A stretch of DNA of 64,000 nt, from contig JAQGNE010000063.1 of the NCBI GenBank assembly GCA_028291985.1, forward strand, positions 1-64,000, given 5' to 3'. This DNA is from Polaromonas sp. (GTDB taxonomy: Bacteria; Pseudomonadota; Gammaproteobacteria; Burkholderiales; Burkholderiaceae_C). Below the pieces are notes generated by a model. It was not told the origin of the DNA, searched no databases, and saw only the letters and a list, made by a program, of their open reading frames with translations. Position 1 is the stretch's first letter, and the number at the start of each line of letters is the position of its first letter. The translations under genes and the position numbers were made by a program. This document shows positions 51,454 through 60,539 of the stretch, one piece after another.

Positions 51454-52224
51454 ATGCACATACCCTCACTCAAGGAAGTCGTCAGCGCTGAAGAATGGCA
51501 ACTGCGCTGCGACCTGGCCGCCTGCTACCGCCTGGTGGCGCTGTATGGCTGGAGCGATCTGGTCTTTACCCACATCACCGCCAAGCTGCCCGCATCGGTC
51601 AGCGGAAGCGCCGGCCACCAGTTTCTGATCAACCCCTATGGTCTGATGTTTGACGAGATCACCGCATCCAGCCTGGTCAAGGTGGACAGCCAGTGCAACA
51701 AGGTCATTGCCTCCCCCTTCCCCGTCAACCCGGCCGGCTTTGTGATTCACAGCGCAGTGCATGCGGCGCGCGAAGACGCCGGCTGTGTGCTGCACACCCA
51801 CACCCGTGCGGGCGTAGCCGTCAGCGCGCAAAAGTGCGGCGTACTGCCCATCAGCCAGCAGTCAACCTTCGTGCTGGCATCGCTGGCATATCACGCGTAC
51901 GAAGGCGTCGCTTTCAAGGAAGAAGAAAAGCCGCGCCTGCAGGCCCACCTGGGCCGCGCCAACTTTCTGATGCTGCGCAACCATGGCCTATTGGTGGCCG
52001 GCAAAACGATTGCCGATGCGTTCCTGTCCATGTATACCTTCGAGAACACCTGCCGCATCCAGATCGACGCACAGGCCGGCGGCGATCTGACCGAGGTCAA
52101 TCCGCAAATCATCCAAGGTGTGTCGGAAGCCATGCGTGTCCAGACCGGCGGCATGGGCGGCGCATTTGTGTGGCCGTCGCTGATTCGCAAGCTGGACAAG
52201 CTGGATGCCAGCTACCGCGATTGA
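51454..52224 (+). CDS. Class II aldolase/adducin-family protein
   Basis: A 256-residue class II aldolase-like protein. The zinc site is given by VLHTHTRAGVAVS near residues 111-123 and RNHGLLVAG further on; a phosphate or substrate loop appears in LVFTHITAKLP and NPYGLMFDEI. Such proteins act as sugar-phosphate aldolases, epimerases or dehydratases, and the substrate cannot be inferred. The frame is open to 51106, but the family N-terminus SAEEWQLRCDLAACYRL and the ATG at 51454 with a GGAG site fix the start. Confidence 0.88.
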   Translation: MHIPSLKEVVSAEEWQLRCDLAACYRLVALYGWSDLVFTHITAKLPASVSGSAGHQFLINPYGLMFDEITASSLVKVDSQCNKVIASPFPVNPAGFVIHSAVHAAREDAGCVLHTHTRAGVAVSAQKCGVLPISQQSTFVLASLAYHAYEGVAFKEEEKPRLQAHLGRANFLMLRNHGLLVAGKTIADAFLSMYTFENTCRIQIDAQAGGDLTEVNPQIIQGVSEAMRVQTGGMGGAFVWPSLIRKLDKLDASYRD

Positions 52225-52467
52225 CACGCGTGGCCGCCTTGCCTGGCGGCATGCACCAACCGTAGTGAAGACTAAGCGCCGGAAAGGTCAGCATCACACA
52301 AACGCCTCCGCGACCCGCTCCACCGGGCGGAGCCATGTGGACCGTACGCGGGGGCCACCCACTACGCCATTTTTTGCAGATCGCTGCAACGCTATCGAGG
52401 CTGCCGACGCTGTTGCGCACAGCCTGCGAGCAACACCCCTGTTGAAAACGTCCAACGGCGTGGTCAG

Positions 52468-53328
52468 TTACCGGCTCACTGCACCTGCCAGCGCCGCCAC
52501 AGGCCGTGCTGCGGCATCCGGCTCTGTCACTGCGGATGGGATATCTCCCTCGTCAACCACGATCTCCTTGCGCGTCATCTGCACATTGCCAAAAATGGTG
52601 GCAAAAGCCACGTCCTTGGCATCGCGGCCTGTGCCTACCCTGACCAATCGATCAATCGGCGCCATGCGGGTGGGGTCAAACAGCACCCAGCGGTCGTCCA
52701 GCCAGGCCTCGAACACCGCATGAAAGTCCTGCGGCGGCTCGTCAAAGTTGACATAGCCCACCACCAGCCGGGCGGGAATGTTCAGCGCCCGGCACAAGGT
52801 GATGCCCAGGTGCGCAAAGTCGCGGCACACACCGGCACGCTGCACGAACACCTCTTGCGCGGTTGTCGTTGAGTTGCTGATGCCGCCAATGTAGTCAATC
52901 GATTCGTGGATCCAGGTTTCCACCGCGCGTACCCGGCTGATGCCTTGCGGCAAATGGCCAAACAGCTGCTGTGCGGCTCGGCTCATCACATCGGATTCGC
53001 AATAACGGCTGGGCATGAGGTAGTGCAGCACCTGGTCTGGTACGGCGGTCACCGGGGATTCGTCCAGATGCAGCGGAACTGTGAATGGGGTGAGCTCCAC
53101 CTTGGCGTGGTAGTTGATCGACAGCACCCCGCGTGGCGCATCGAGGCGAAAAAAGCGGTTGCCATAGCGCTCGTCGGTAAAGGTGCGTACCTTCATGCTG
53201 GGCGTGATGGTCAGTCGCTCTTCAACAATGTTGTGGCCCTCATGAAACGCTGACTCGATATGAAAAAGAAAATGCGAGGGATGCCCTACCTGGTAGTCCA
53301 GCTGGAGATCAATGGCGGAGTTGTGCAT
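52468..53328 (-). CDS. Transglutaminase-like protein
   Basis: A 286-residue transglutaminase-fold protein with no signal peptide. The catalytic triad is visible: Cys in QRAGVCRDFAH, His in PPQDFHAVFEAWL and Asp in VLFDPTRMAP. The N-terminal beta region (IDLQLDYQVGHPSHFLFHIE) is usual for this class. The frame reaches 53385, but MHNSAIDLQ at 53328 is preferred. Possibly a cysteine protease or peptide-crosslinking enzyme. It is convergent with the aldolase gene across a 243-base gap in which I see nothing. Confidence 0.87.
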   Translation of the reverse strand: MHNSAIDLQLDYQVGHPSHFLFHIESAFHEGHNIVEERLTITPSMKVRTFTDERYGNRFFRLDAPRGVLSINYHAKVELTPFTVPLHLDESPVTAVPDQVLHYLMPSRYCESDVMSRAAQQLFGHLPQGISRVRAVETWIHESIDYIGGISNSTTTAQEVFVQRAGVCRDFAHLGITLCRALNIPARLVVGYVNFDEPPQDFHAVFEAWLDDRWVLFDPTRMAPIDRLVRVGTGRDAKDVAFATIFGNVQMTRKEIVVDEGDIPSAVTEPDAAARPVAALAGAVSR

Positions 53329-53547
53329 GGCGTGAGGAAGTAAGGCAACGTGTGCCGTAGAACGCCAGGAGCGGCGTGAATACATGCGCGGGACATGTGG
53401 AAGTCAACGTCGCATCAGACGCTGGTGGTTGCACGCCACGCCAGTCATATGAAGGCGGCACGGAATCACAAAAACGATTGGACACCTCTACCTTGGCTGA
53501 GCAACCACGGCTGGCAGCCAAGCGTCGACGCGGTTCAGGCCTGGCCA

Positions 53548-53937
53548 TCAAAGCCGCGTTTCATGCCGACTGGATTCTTTGCCAGGGTGAGCAAACCAGT
53601 GCTGGCAGGTCACAAAAATAATGTGGGTGGCTCGCTCCAGTATTCTTGCAGAAGGGTCACGCTGGGCGCGGGCTTTCAAACGGTTCACCAGCAACAGCTC
53701 GGCAATACTGGCCTGCAGCCCAACCTTCTGCTTGACGGTGACCGGCATGTCCTTGAGCGCCGGACGCACCGAGGGCTTGTCGCTGTCTGTACACGCATCG
53801 GCATCCGGCAAGGAAGGCGGAAAAAGCCGTTGCCGCACACGCGCCACCAAGCTGGCAGATGGCGCGATCGTGGTTGCCCGATCAACTGGCATGTCGTGCC
53901 GACCCTGGCCGGTGTCAGATGCGCGATGCTCAAGCAT
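53548..53937 (-). CDS. Hypothetical protein overlapping the DUF1328 stop
   Basis: A 129-residue frame. Its ATG overlaps the stop of the upstream small membrane-protein gene (TAATG). The central part (KDMPVTVKQKVGLQASIAEL, LLVNRLKARAQRD) has high GC at third positions and a helical pattern, so it looks coding; the two ends are less convincing. No motif recognised. It may be real, or an older gene partly eroded. The rest of the 600-base interval around it (53329-53547) shows nothing. Confidence 0.4.
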   Translation of the reverse strand: MLEHRASDTGQGRHDMPVDRATTIAPSASLVARVRQRLFPPSLPDADACTDSDKPSVRPALKDMPVTVKQKVGLQASIAELLLVNRLKARAQRDPSARILERATHIIFVTCQHWFAHPGKESSRHETRL

Positions 53938-54122
53938 TACTTGAGCGCTTTCCGGGCAACGCCCACGCCCAAGGCTGCCAGCACCACAAACACCACCGCA
54001 AGTATCAGGAACAGCCCGAACAAAATCTTCGCAATGCCCGCAAATCCCGTTGCCAGGCTACCGTATCCCAACGCACCCGCAACCAGTGAAACCAGTGCGA
54101 AAATAATGGCGTACTTGAGCAT
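53937..54122 (-). CDS. DUF1328 small membrane protein (YtjA-like)
   Basis: A 61-residue protein with two membrane helices: MLKYAIIFALVSLVAGALGY and KILFGLFLILAVVFVVLAAL, with GFAGIA between. It matches the UPF0391/DUF1328 pattern throughout. AGAAGGAGA before the ATG makes the start firm. Members are often stress-induced in enterobacteria, but the role is unknown. Confidence 0.9.
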   Translation of the reverse strand: MLKYAIIFALVSLVAGALGYGSLATGFAGIAKILFGLFLILAVVFVVLAALGVGVARKALK

Positions 54123-54367
54123 ACCCGTCTCCTTCTCAGATGCGCACTCGAGCGTATGGCACCTTTCGTTTTATGATAAAACCATGTTAGATGGCAGCCT
54201 TCTGAGGTGGCATCAGCAGCCCACGCGACGCCCTGTAGGACAAGTCACATCGGCCATCAAGCCAGGCTTTTTGGGCCTTGGCATGGCGCTTCAATACTGC
54301 CGGTCCCGCGGGCATTTCAATACACCATCAAAACCCGGGCCTTATCCGAACAGCCCCTGAAAGAACC

Positions 54368-54976
54368 ATGAAGCTTTACTACTCGCCCGGCGCCTGTTCG
54401 CTGTCGCCCCACATCACCTTGCACGAGGCGGGCATCGGCTTTGACGCTATTGCCGCGCCGACCAAAACCCACAAGCTGCCTGACGGCACCGATTACTACA
54501 GCATCAATCCGCTGGGCTATGTGCCGCTTCTGGAGCTGGACGATGGCACCCGTATCACCGAAGGCCCGGCCATCGTGCAGTACATCGCGGACCAGGTGCC
54601 GCTTAAAAATCTGGCCCCGGCCAATGGCACCGTGGCCCGAGCCCAGTTGCAATCGTGGCTCAACTTCATCAGCACGGAACTGCACAAAGGGTTCTCACCC
54701 CTTTTTAATGCCGCCACGCCAGCCGATTACAAGGTCATCGTCATCGACAGACTCATGTCGCGCCTGAAGTGGGTGGATGCGCAGCTGGACGGCAAGGATT
54801 ACCTGATGGGCAACGCCTTCAGCGTGGCAGATCCCTATCTTTTTACCGTGACCAACTGGGCGCCTATTGTCAATGTCGACATTTCGTCCTTTGCCAAGAT
54901 AGCTGCTTTCCGCGCGCGCATGGCGTCACGCCCATCGGTGCAGGCAGCCATGAAGGCTGAAGGCCTGATCAAGTAA
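54368..54976 (+). CDS. Glutathione S-transferase
   Basis: A 202-residue beta-class GST. The N-terminal thioredoxin fold begins MKLYYSPGACSLSPHITLHE, with the conserved Cys10 and the beta-class ACS motif; cis-Pro is in YVPLLELDDG, and the TEGPAIVQYIAD block binds the glutathione gamma-Glu. The C-terminal all-helical domain contains SVADPYLFTVTNW. The frame is open to 54278, but the family start is at 54368. A terminator follows. Confidence 0.93.
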   Translation: MKLYYSPGACSLSPHITLHEAGIGFDAIAAPTKTHKLPDGTDYYSINPLGYVPLLELDDGTRITEGPAIVQYIADQVPLKNLAPANGTVARAQLQSWLNFISTELHKGFSPLFNAATPADYKVIVIDRLMSRLKWVDAQLDGKDYLMGNAFSVADPYLFTVTNWAPIVNVDISSFAKIAAFRARMASRPSVQAAMKAEGLIK

Positions 54977-55006
54977 ACAGTTGGCGCAAGCGGCGCCGGC
55001 ACCCAT

Positions 55007-55035
55007 AAAAAAAGGGCTCCGTGAGCCCTTTTTTC
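55007..55035. terminator. Bidirectional rho-independent terminator
   Basis: AAAAAAAGGGCTC-CGT-GAGCCCTTTTTTC: perfect 7-base GC-rich stem with A and T tracts on both sides, placed between the convergent GST gene and the gene at 55059-55256. Confidence 0.9.
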
Positions 55036-55058
55036 TTGTCAGCCGGAGCTGAGCGAAT

Positions 55059-55256
55059 TTATTTTTTGGCTTCCATAGCCTTGCACTCGGCCTTCATCTT
55101 GTCGTCCATCTTGGGGTCGGCTTTCTTGCAGGCGGCTTTCATTTCTTCCGTTTTCTTGTCGTCCTTCATCGGAGCGCCCGCGTGCGATGCAGCAAAAGCG
55201 GCGCCGGAAACCATGGCAAACGAAACAACAACCAGACTGGACAGCAACTTTTTCAT
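55059..55256 (-). CDS. Small secreted Lys/Met/Cys-containing protein
   Basis: A 65-residue protein: signal peptide MKKLLSSLVVVSFAMVSG with cleavage probably after AFA, then a short hydrophilic mature chain rich in Lys, Met, Glu and Asp with two Cys (MKAACKKADPKMDDKMKAE, CKAMEAKK). An ATG 12 codons upstream is in frame, but the signal peptide start is clear. The composition suggests a periplasmic helical peptide; the two Cys and many Met could bind metal, which is speculation. Confidence 0.78.
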   Translation of the reverse strand: MKKLLSSLVVVSFAMVSGAAFAASHAGAPMKDDKKTEEMKAACKKADPKMDDKMKAECKAMEAKK

Positions 55257-55583
55257 ATGGGGCTCCATTTGAAACATTTTGTAATGCCACATGGCTTACC
55301 GCGCCACTGTATACGTTGTGCGCCGCGAGGCCGAGCAGGAAAACCCTCATCCGGTGACGCCCCCTAAGCGTTCACGCGCACGACCTTTCCCCATGGCGCG
55401 TTGGTGTCCCGCCAGCGAAAAGCTGCAGATGTCCCCTGCCGACGATGCAAGTGACGCAGGCCACCGGGTGTCTTGTGCTTTCAGGCGTCGCACACATATA
55501 GGTCTTGCGCTCCCGCGCGGGCCCGTTGCTAGCCGCCCGGTTTTTCCTTCAACGTCTTTCCAAACAACACCTGAGCCATCTTC

Positions 55584-56687
55584 ATGCCTACCTTGTTCGA
55601 CCCCGTCACCGCCGGCGATCTGCAGCTTTCCAACCGTATCGTCATGGCACCCCTGACACGCAACCGCTCGCCCGATGCCGTGCCGCCTGCCATGGCCGCC
55701 ACCTATTACGCTCAGCGTGCCAGCGCCGGCCTCTTGATCACCGAAGCCACGGCCATCAGCCACCAAGGCCAGGGCTATTCCGATGTGCCGGGCCTGTACG
55801 GCACCGAGCAGCTTGACAGCTGGAAGCGCGTGACCGAGGCGGTGCACGCCGAAAACGGCAAGATCGTCGTTCAGCTGTGGCATGTGGGCCGCGTGTCCCA
55901 CACCGCGCTTCAGCCCGACGGCGGCAAACCGGTGGCGCCATCAGCCATCACTGCAAAAACCAAGACCGTGCTGATCAAAAACGGCGCAGCCGAATTTGTC
56001 GACACCTCCGAGCCGCGTGCGCTGGATGCGGCCGAGCTCCCCGGCATCGTGCACACCTACCAGGCAGCCGCCCGCAATGCGGTTGAGACAGCAGGCTTCG
56101 ACGGGGTCGAGATTCACGGGGCAAACGGCTACCTGCTTGACCAGTTCCTCAAAAGGGGCTCCAACCAGCGCACCGACGACTACGGCGGCAGTCTGGAAAA
56201 CCGCGCCCGCCTGTTGCTGGAAGTCACCCGCATGGTGGCGGATGCGGTTGGCGGCGGCCGCACTGGCATACGCCTGTCGCCCGTCACGCCCGCCAACGAC
56301 GCGCACGACCCCAACCCGCAGCCGCTCTTTGAATACATCATGCGCGAGCTGGCGCCGCTCAACCTGGCCTATATCCACATCATCGAAGGCGCCACCGGTG
56401 GCCCACGGCTGCTGGACGACCGCCCGTTCGACTATCCCGCGCTCAAAACGGCATACCGGCAAGCCGGCGGGAAGGGTGCCTGGATGGTCAACAACGGCTA
56501 TGACAAGGCGCTGGCTGAAAAAGCGGTAGCCGATGGCGCCGACCTGGTGGCATTCGGTCGCCCCTACATTGCCAACCCTGACCTGGTGGAACGCCTGCGC
56601 CAGGGCGCAGCCCTAAACACGCCTGACGAGGCCACGTTTTATGGCGGCGGTGAAAAAGGCTATACCGACTATCCGGTAATGGCCTGA
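55584..56687 (+). CDS. Alkene reductase, Old Yellow Enzyme family (NemA-like)
   Basis: FMN-dependent ene-reductase of 367 residues. FDPVTAGDLQLSNRIVMAPL starts the barrel with the FMN-contact Thr in MAPLTRNRS, QLWHVGRVSH is the next FMN strand, EIHGANGYLLDQFL has the substrate-binding His and Asn, and AFGRPYIANPDL is the phosphate site. NRIVMAPLTRNRSPDAVP is the NemA/XenB pattern. Reduces activated C=C bonds and nitro compounds; the natural substrate is unknown. Confidence 0.93.
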   Translation: MPTLFDPVTAGDLQLSNRIVMAPLTRNRSPDAVPPAMAATYYAQRASAGLLITEATAISHQGQGYSDVPGLYGTEQLDSWKRVTEAVHAENGKIVVQLWHVGRVSHTALQPDGGKPVAPSAITAKTKTVLIKNGAAEFVDTSEPRALDAAELPGIVHTYQAAARNAVETAGFDGVEIHGANGYLLDQFLKRGSNQRTDDYGGSLENRARLLLEVTRMVADAVGGGRTGIRLSPVTPANDAHDPNPQPLFEYIMRELAPLNLAYIHIIEGATGGPRLLDDRPFDYPALKTAYRQAGGKGAWMVNNGYDKALAEKAVADGADLVAFGRPYIANPDLVERLRQGAALNTPDEATFYGGGEKGYTDYPVMA

Positions 56688-56824
56688 CCGATGCCCTGTG
56701 AAAGCGGCCGGCGCGGCAGTGCTCTGCGGTGACACCACACCGCCGCCGTGACGGCAGCGGGGCGGAGTCGGCGGCTGGCCTTGCAACGCCTCAGCAAAAC
56801 CTGCGCAGCACAGGCACGACGGAT

Positions 56825-56880
56825 ACTATGATATTAATAGCTAAGACTCCTTGTATTCATTGGGCTACAGGCACTTTTTG
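56825..56880 (+). repeat. Dispersed short repeat, copy 10
   Basis: ACTATGATATTAATAGCT, spacer, ATTGGGCTACAGGCACTTTT. It lies in the 228-base gap between the alkene reductase and the next gene, whose ATG is 35 bases beyond its end. Confidence 0.8.
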
Positions 56881-56915
56881 CTTAATAATGCCGTGTCCGC
56901 GCTAAGCTCCACCGC

Positions 56916-57950
56916 ATGGATTCACTTACCCAGATTGCGCTAGGTTCGGCAGTCACCGTGGCTGTCATGGGGCGGCGAACCGCGGTGTGGAAGGCGGCTC
57001 TGTGGGGCGCAGTGGCCGGCACGCTGCCCGACCTCGACACCTTCATCGACCATGGCGACGCGGTGCTCAACATGACGCGCCACCGGGCGGAAAGCCATGC
57101 GCTGTTCTACCTGACGCTGGCGGCGCCCCTGCTGGCCTGGCTGGCCAGGCGGTTTCCGCGCGACACCGCCAGCTTCAGCCGGTGGTGGCTGGCCCTGTGG
57201 CTGGTACTGGTCACCCATCCGCTGCTGGACACGTTCACGGTGTATGGCACCCAACTGCTGCAGCCTTTCAGCGCCTACCCTTTTGGAGTGGGCAGCGTGT
57301 TTGTCATTGACCCCGCCTACACCCTGCCATTGATTGCGGGCGTGGTGGCGGCCTGGTGGCTTGGCAGCCCGCGCGGCTTGCGCTGGAACACGGTGGGGCT
57401 TGTCATCAGCACGCTGTATCTGGGGCTGGGCATGGTGGCACAGCAACACGCCACCCGGGTCGCCAGGCAATCCCTGCAGACGCAAGGCGTTGCCGCGGAA
57501 AGCCTGCTGGTGACACCCACTGCGTTCAACGCTGTGCTGTGGCGCCTGGTTGCGACCACGCCCACCACCTATCTGGAAGGCTATTACTCGCTGCTGGACG
57601 AGTCGCCGAACATCCGCTGGACCACCCACGACCGTGGCGCGGCGTGGATGGCGTCTCACGGCAACGAGCCGTCGGTGCGGCGCATCGCCGCTTTCAGCCA
57701 TGGGTTTTATCGCTTGTCCGAATCCGGCGGACGCCTGTTCGTGACCGATCTGCGCATGGGCATGGAACCCGCCTACACCTTTCACTTTGACCTGGGCCCG
57801 CTGACACGCTTGAGCGCCGACACCACAGCCCCGACCCTGCAAAGCCAGCGCCCTGACCTCTCGACCGCGCTGCCCTGGCTGTGGCGACGCATCCGCGGAC
57901 ACGACATGCCGCCGCTGGCACAAGCGCGGCACAACGCAAGCCCCACTTAG
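56916..57950 (+). CDS. Membrane-bound metal-dependent hydrolase (YdjM/DUF457 family)
   Basis: A 344-residue inner-membrane protein. MDSLTQIALGSAVTVAVMGR is the family start; GAVAGTLPDLDTFIDHGD carries the conserved Asp pair, HRAESHALFY the His residues, and LVTHPLLDTFTVYGTQLL a second metal-binding block. Four or so hydrophobic helices occur in the N-terminal 200 residues; the C-terminal part is soluble and mixed alpha/beta. Members are annotated as phospholipase-like or LexA-regulated proteins, with no firm activity. Confidence 0.88.
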   Translation: MDSLTQIALGSAVTVAVMGRRTAVWKAALWGAVAGTLPDLDTFIDHGDAVLNMTRHRAESHALFYLTLAAPLLAWLARRFPRDTASFSRWWLALWLVLVTHPLLDTFTVYGTQLLQPFSAYPFGVGSVFVIDPAYTLPLIAGVVAAWWLGSPRGLRWNTVGLVISTLYLGLGMVAQQHATRVARQSLQTQGVAAESLLVTPTAFNAVLWRLVATTPTTYLEGYYSLLDESPNIRWTTHDRGAAWMASHGNEPSVRRIAAFSHGFYRLSESGGRLFVTDLRMGMEPAYTFHFDLGPLTRLSADTTAPTLQSQRPDLSTALPWLWRRIRGHDMPPLAQARHNASPT

Positions 57951-58200
57951 CCTGAGCAATGCCCGCAGCACAGCGCCGCCGTGCAGGGGCGGAGGCGGTG
58001 CCCTGACGCACTTGCCCACATGTCAACACGGCATTGACTGACCTGATGCGCATAGCGCCCGGTGAACGATGTTCTTTCTGCCGGGCCTTTGGCCTGCGCA
58101 GACTGCGCCTGCACCGCGCCTTCCATCCTGTCAGAGCGGCTGGCTCGCCAGTCGACTACCCGCTGACACCCCCCATCAACATTTCCAACGGATAAAAACC

Positions 58201-58707
58201 ATGCCGAAAATCGCAACCCTCAAAGAGCTTTATGTGGACGAACTGAAAGACCTGTGGTCGGCCAACGACCAGATGGCAAAGGCATTGCCAAAAATCCTGC
58301 CGCAGGCACAAAACCAGAAACTCATCGACATGCTGCAAGGCTCGCAAAAGGGCATTGCCAAGCACACCGAATTGCTCAAGGCCCTGATTCAGAAGCACGA
58401 CAACGAAGTCAAGAAAGAACACTGCAAGGGCATGGAAGGCCTGGTTCAGGAGGCAATAAAGCACACGATCGACGAGGCCCCTGAAGACGGACCGGTGCTG
58501 GACGCTGCCATCATTGCGCAGTACCAGCGCATGACGCATTACGGCATCACCGGCTTTGGCACCGTCATGGCTTTTGCCCAGGCCTTGAAGCTTGGCGACG
58601 ACGCGAAGAAGCTCGAAGCCGCGGTCAAGGACATGTACACCAATGATGAACTGATGACCGAACTGGCTGAGTCAGCCGTCAACGTCAGCGCAGCAAGTCA
58701 GTCGTAA
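58201..58707 (+). CDS. Ferritin-like DUF892 protein (YciE/YciF type)
   Basis: A 168-residue four-helix protein of the YciF family. It opens TLKELYVDELKDLWSANDQM, the signature N-terminal helix with Glu and Asp residues, then HTELLKALIQKH and a second pair of helices with QYQRMTHYGITG. The residues form a putative di-iron site. Family members are induced by stress in enterobacteria; function is unsettled. The frame is open to 58069, but the ATG at 58201 is the family start. Confidence 0.92.
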   Translation: MPKIATLKELYVDELKDLWSANDQMAKALPKILPQAQNQKLIDMLQGSQKGIAKHTELLKALIQKHDNEVKKEHCKGMEGLVQEAIKHTIDEAPEDGPVLDAAIIAQYQRMTHYGITGFGTVMAFAQALKLGDDAKKLEAAVKDMYTNDELMTELAESAVNVSAASQS

Positions 58708-58731
58708 AACCGCACAGCCTCAACCGGCCCA

Positions 58732-59391
58732 TCAATGGGTATGGGGCGTGAAAAGTTTCATCCCGGCTCTTGCGGCCTGCCCCGGGTTTGCGGCCAGCGT
58801 CACCGCACTCACCACGGCCACCCCATCGACGCCGCATGACAGCACGCCGGGCAGACGCTCCAGTGAAATGCCGCCAATCGCCACCACCGGGTACGGCGCG
58901 GCCTGGCGCGCCCACTGTTTGAGCTGGACGAGCCCCACCGGCTCATACGGCATCACCTTGAGCGTGGTCGGATACACCGGACCAATGGCGAGATAGCTGG
59001 GGGCTACTGCATGCGCGCGCGCAAGCTCCGCGGGCGTGTGGGTGCTCAGACCCAGCCGCAGTCCCGCGCTGCGCAGCGCCTGGATGTCGGCGCCCGCCAC
59101 ACCGCTCAGGTCTTCCTGACCGAGGTGCACACCATAAGCGCCCGCAGCCAGGGCCAGTTGCCAGTGGTCATTGATGAACACCTGCGCACCCGGTACCGCA
59201 CGTCCCGCTTCCACCGCAGCCCTCACCTGCAAAGCGATGTCGGCACTGCTGTGGTCAGCCGGCTTGATGCGCAACTGGATGGTTCGCACGCCCCAATCCA
59301 GCAGGCGCTGCACCCAGTCGGCCGTCGGCACCACCGGGTAAAAACCAACAGGGCCGGTGAGTGGCGGAAAAGCGGTGGCTGGTGTAAGCAT
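58732..59391 (-). CDS. thiE: Thiamine phosphate synthase
   Basis: Joins HMP diphosphate and the thiazole phosphate to thiamine monophosphate. In the 219-residue TIM barrel, VRTIQLRIK begins the pyrimidine site, INDHWQLALAAGAYGVHLGQ carries the diphosphate contact, LGLSTHTPAELARAHAVAPS and YLAIGPVYPTTLK follow, and VAIGGISLER ends it. The frame runs to a TTG at 59412, but the ATG at 59391 is preferred. Last gene of the thiamine operon, 121 bases after thiG. Confidence 0.9.
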   Translation of the reverse strand: MLTPATAFPPLTGPVGFYPVVPTADWVQRLLDWGVRTIQLRIKPADHSSADIALQVRAAVEAGRAVPGAQVFINDHWQLALAAGAYGVHLGQEDLSGVAGADIQALRSAGLRLGLSTHTPAELARAHAVAPSYLAIGPVYPTTLKVMPYEPVGLVQLKQWARQAAPYPVVAIGGISLERLPGVLSCGVDGVAVVSAVTLAANPGQAARAGMKLFTPHTH

Positions 59392-59512
59392 GGTGAGATG
59401 GCCGTTAAACAAAAAAGGTTACACGCAAAGGCAGTCATCCACAGCATGGGGCTGCAAACAGCACGGTTGGACGGCAGCCGGCCTGTTGATGCCACCGCTG
59501 CCCGCCGAGCGT

Positions 59513-60391
59513 TCAGGGGTTGTGCCAGAACGGCATGCCTACCGTCGAGGTTGATGCCTGCGCCGCCGCGCGCTCCGGCATGGGTGTCGATACATAAGCC
59601 GCACGGCCTGCGGCCACGCCGTCTGCAAAGGCGCGCGCCATGCGCACCGGGTCACCGGCCTGCGCAACAGCTGTGTTCAACAGCACCGCATCAAAACCAA
59701 GCTCCATGACGGCCGCCGCATGCGAAGGCCGTCCCAGTCCGGCATCGACGATGAGCACCGCATCCGGCAGGCGCCGGCGCATGGTTTCAAGCGCATAGGG
59801 GTTCAGCGGGCCGCGGCCGGTGCCTATCGGCGCAGCCCAGGGCATCACCGCCGCGCAGCCCGCACCGGCCAGCTTTTGCGCAATCACCAGGTCATCGGTG
59901 GTGTAGGCAAATACATCGAAGCCGTCGCGGGCCAGTGCGGTTGCTGCCTCCAGCGTGGCATGGGTGTCAGGCTGCAAGGTGTAGTCATCGCCAATCACCT
60001 CCAGCTTGATCCATGAGGTGCCGAATATCTCGCGCGCCATCTGCGCCAGTGTGACGGCTTCTTCGGCACTGTGGCAGCCCGCTGTGTTGGGCAGGATGTG
60101 GCAGCCCAGCGACTGGATGCGCTGCCAGAAACTGTTGCCACCACCACTTTCAGGCTGCAGGCGGCGTAGCCCCACCGTGAGCACTTCCGTACCGCTGGCA
60201 GCCACCGCATCGCTCAGCACCTGTGGGGACGGGTAATGTGACGTGCCGAGAAAAAATCGGCTGTGCAGTTGGATACCGGCCACGCGCCAAGGGTTACCGT
60301 GAGCGATGGCGGTAGACACAGGGTTGACCAGGCCCGGCGGCTTGACCTCGGCAGCGACAGCAAGGGCGGTGTTGTTCACAGAATTTTCCAT
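59513..60391 (-). CDS. thiG: Thiazole synthase
   Basis: Makes the thiazole phosphate from deoxyxylulose phosphate, dehydroglycine and ThiS-thiocarboxylate. The 292-residue barrel has [20 protein letters not shown], where LGTSHYPS is the family loop, [19 protein letters not shown], and [10 protein letters not shown] with the catalytic Lys; [16 protein letters not shown] and [20 protein letters not shown] are the phosphate-binding loops. An N-terminal extension of about 35 residues is variable. It lies 148 bases after thiS, a gap holding a repeat. Confidence 0.95.
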   Translation of the reverse strand: MENSVNNTALAVAAEVKPPGLVNPVSTAIAHGNPWRVAGIQLHSRFFLGTSHYPSPQVLSDAVAASGTEVLTVGLRRLQPESGGGNSFWQRIQSLGCHILPNTAGCHSAEEAVTLAQMAREIFGTSWIKLEVIGDDYTLQPDTHATLEAATALARDGFDVFAYTTDDLVIAQKLAGAGCAAVMPWAAPIGTGRGPLNPYALETMRRRLPDAVLIVDAGLGRPSHAAAVMELGFDAVLLNTAVAQAGDPVRMARAFADGVAAGRAAYVSTPMPERAAAQASTSTVGMPFWHNP

Positions 60392-60439
60392 AACGACATG
60401 AAGTGGATAACAAGTTCAAGGATGCCGTGGAACTGGCCT

Positions 60440-60473
60440 TGGCCTGTCCCGGGCCTGTCGAAGGGCCAGGCCA
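60440..60473. repeat. REP-like palindrome in the thiS-thiG gap
   Basis: GGCCTGTCCCGGGCCTGTCG then AAGGGCCAGGCC. It contains GCCTGTCGAAGG, identical to part of the insertion in the acetoacetyl-CoA synthetase gene at 22104-22235, and can fold into a GC-rich hairpin. It lies between coupled thiamine genes. Confidence 0.6.
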
Positions 60474-60539
60474 CTAGCATCGCCGTCTGCAAGGAAGGTT
60501 GGCTACACGAAGTGAACGCCGGCGGGGGTGTGCCATCCG

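Noticed and set aside
52225-52467. Gap between the aldolase and transglutaminase genes
   Set aside because: Searched for a small gene or terminator hairpin; nothing convincing was seen.
53395-54360. Long plus-strand frame of 321 residues
   Set aside because: It is antisense to the DUF1328 gene and reads into the GST leader; no family features and a poor residue pattern.
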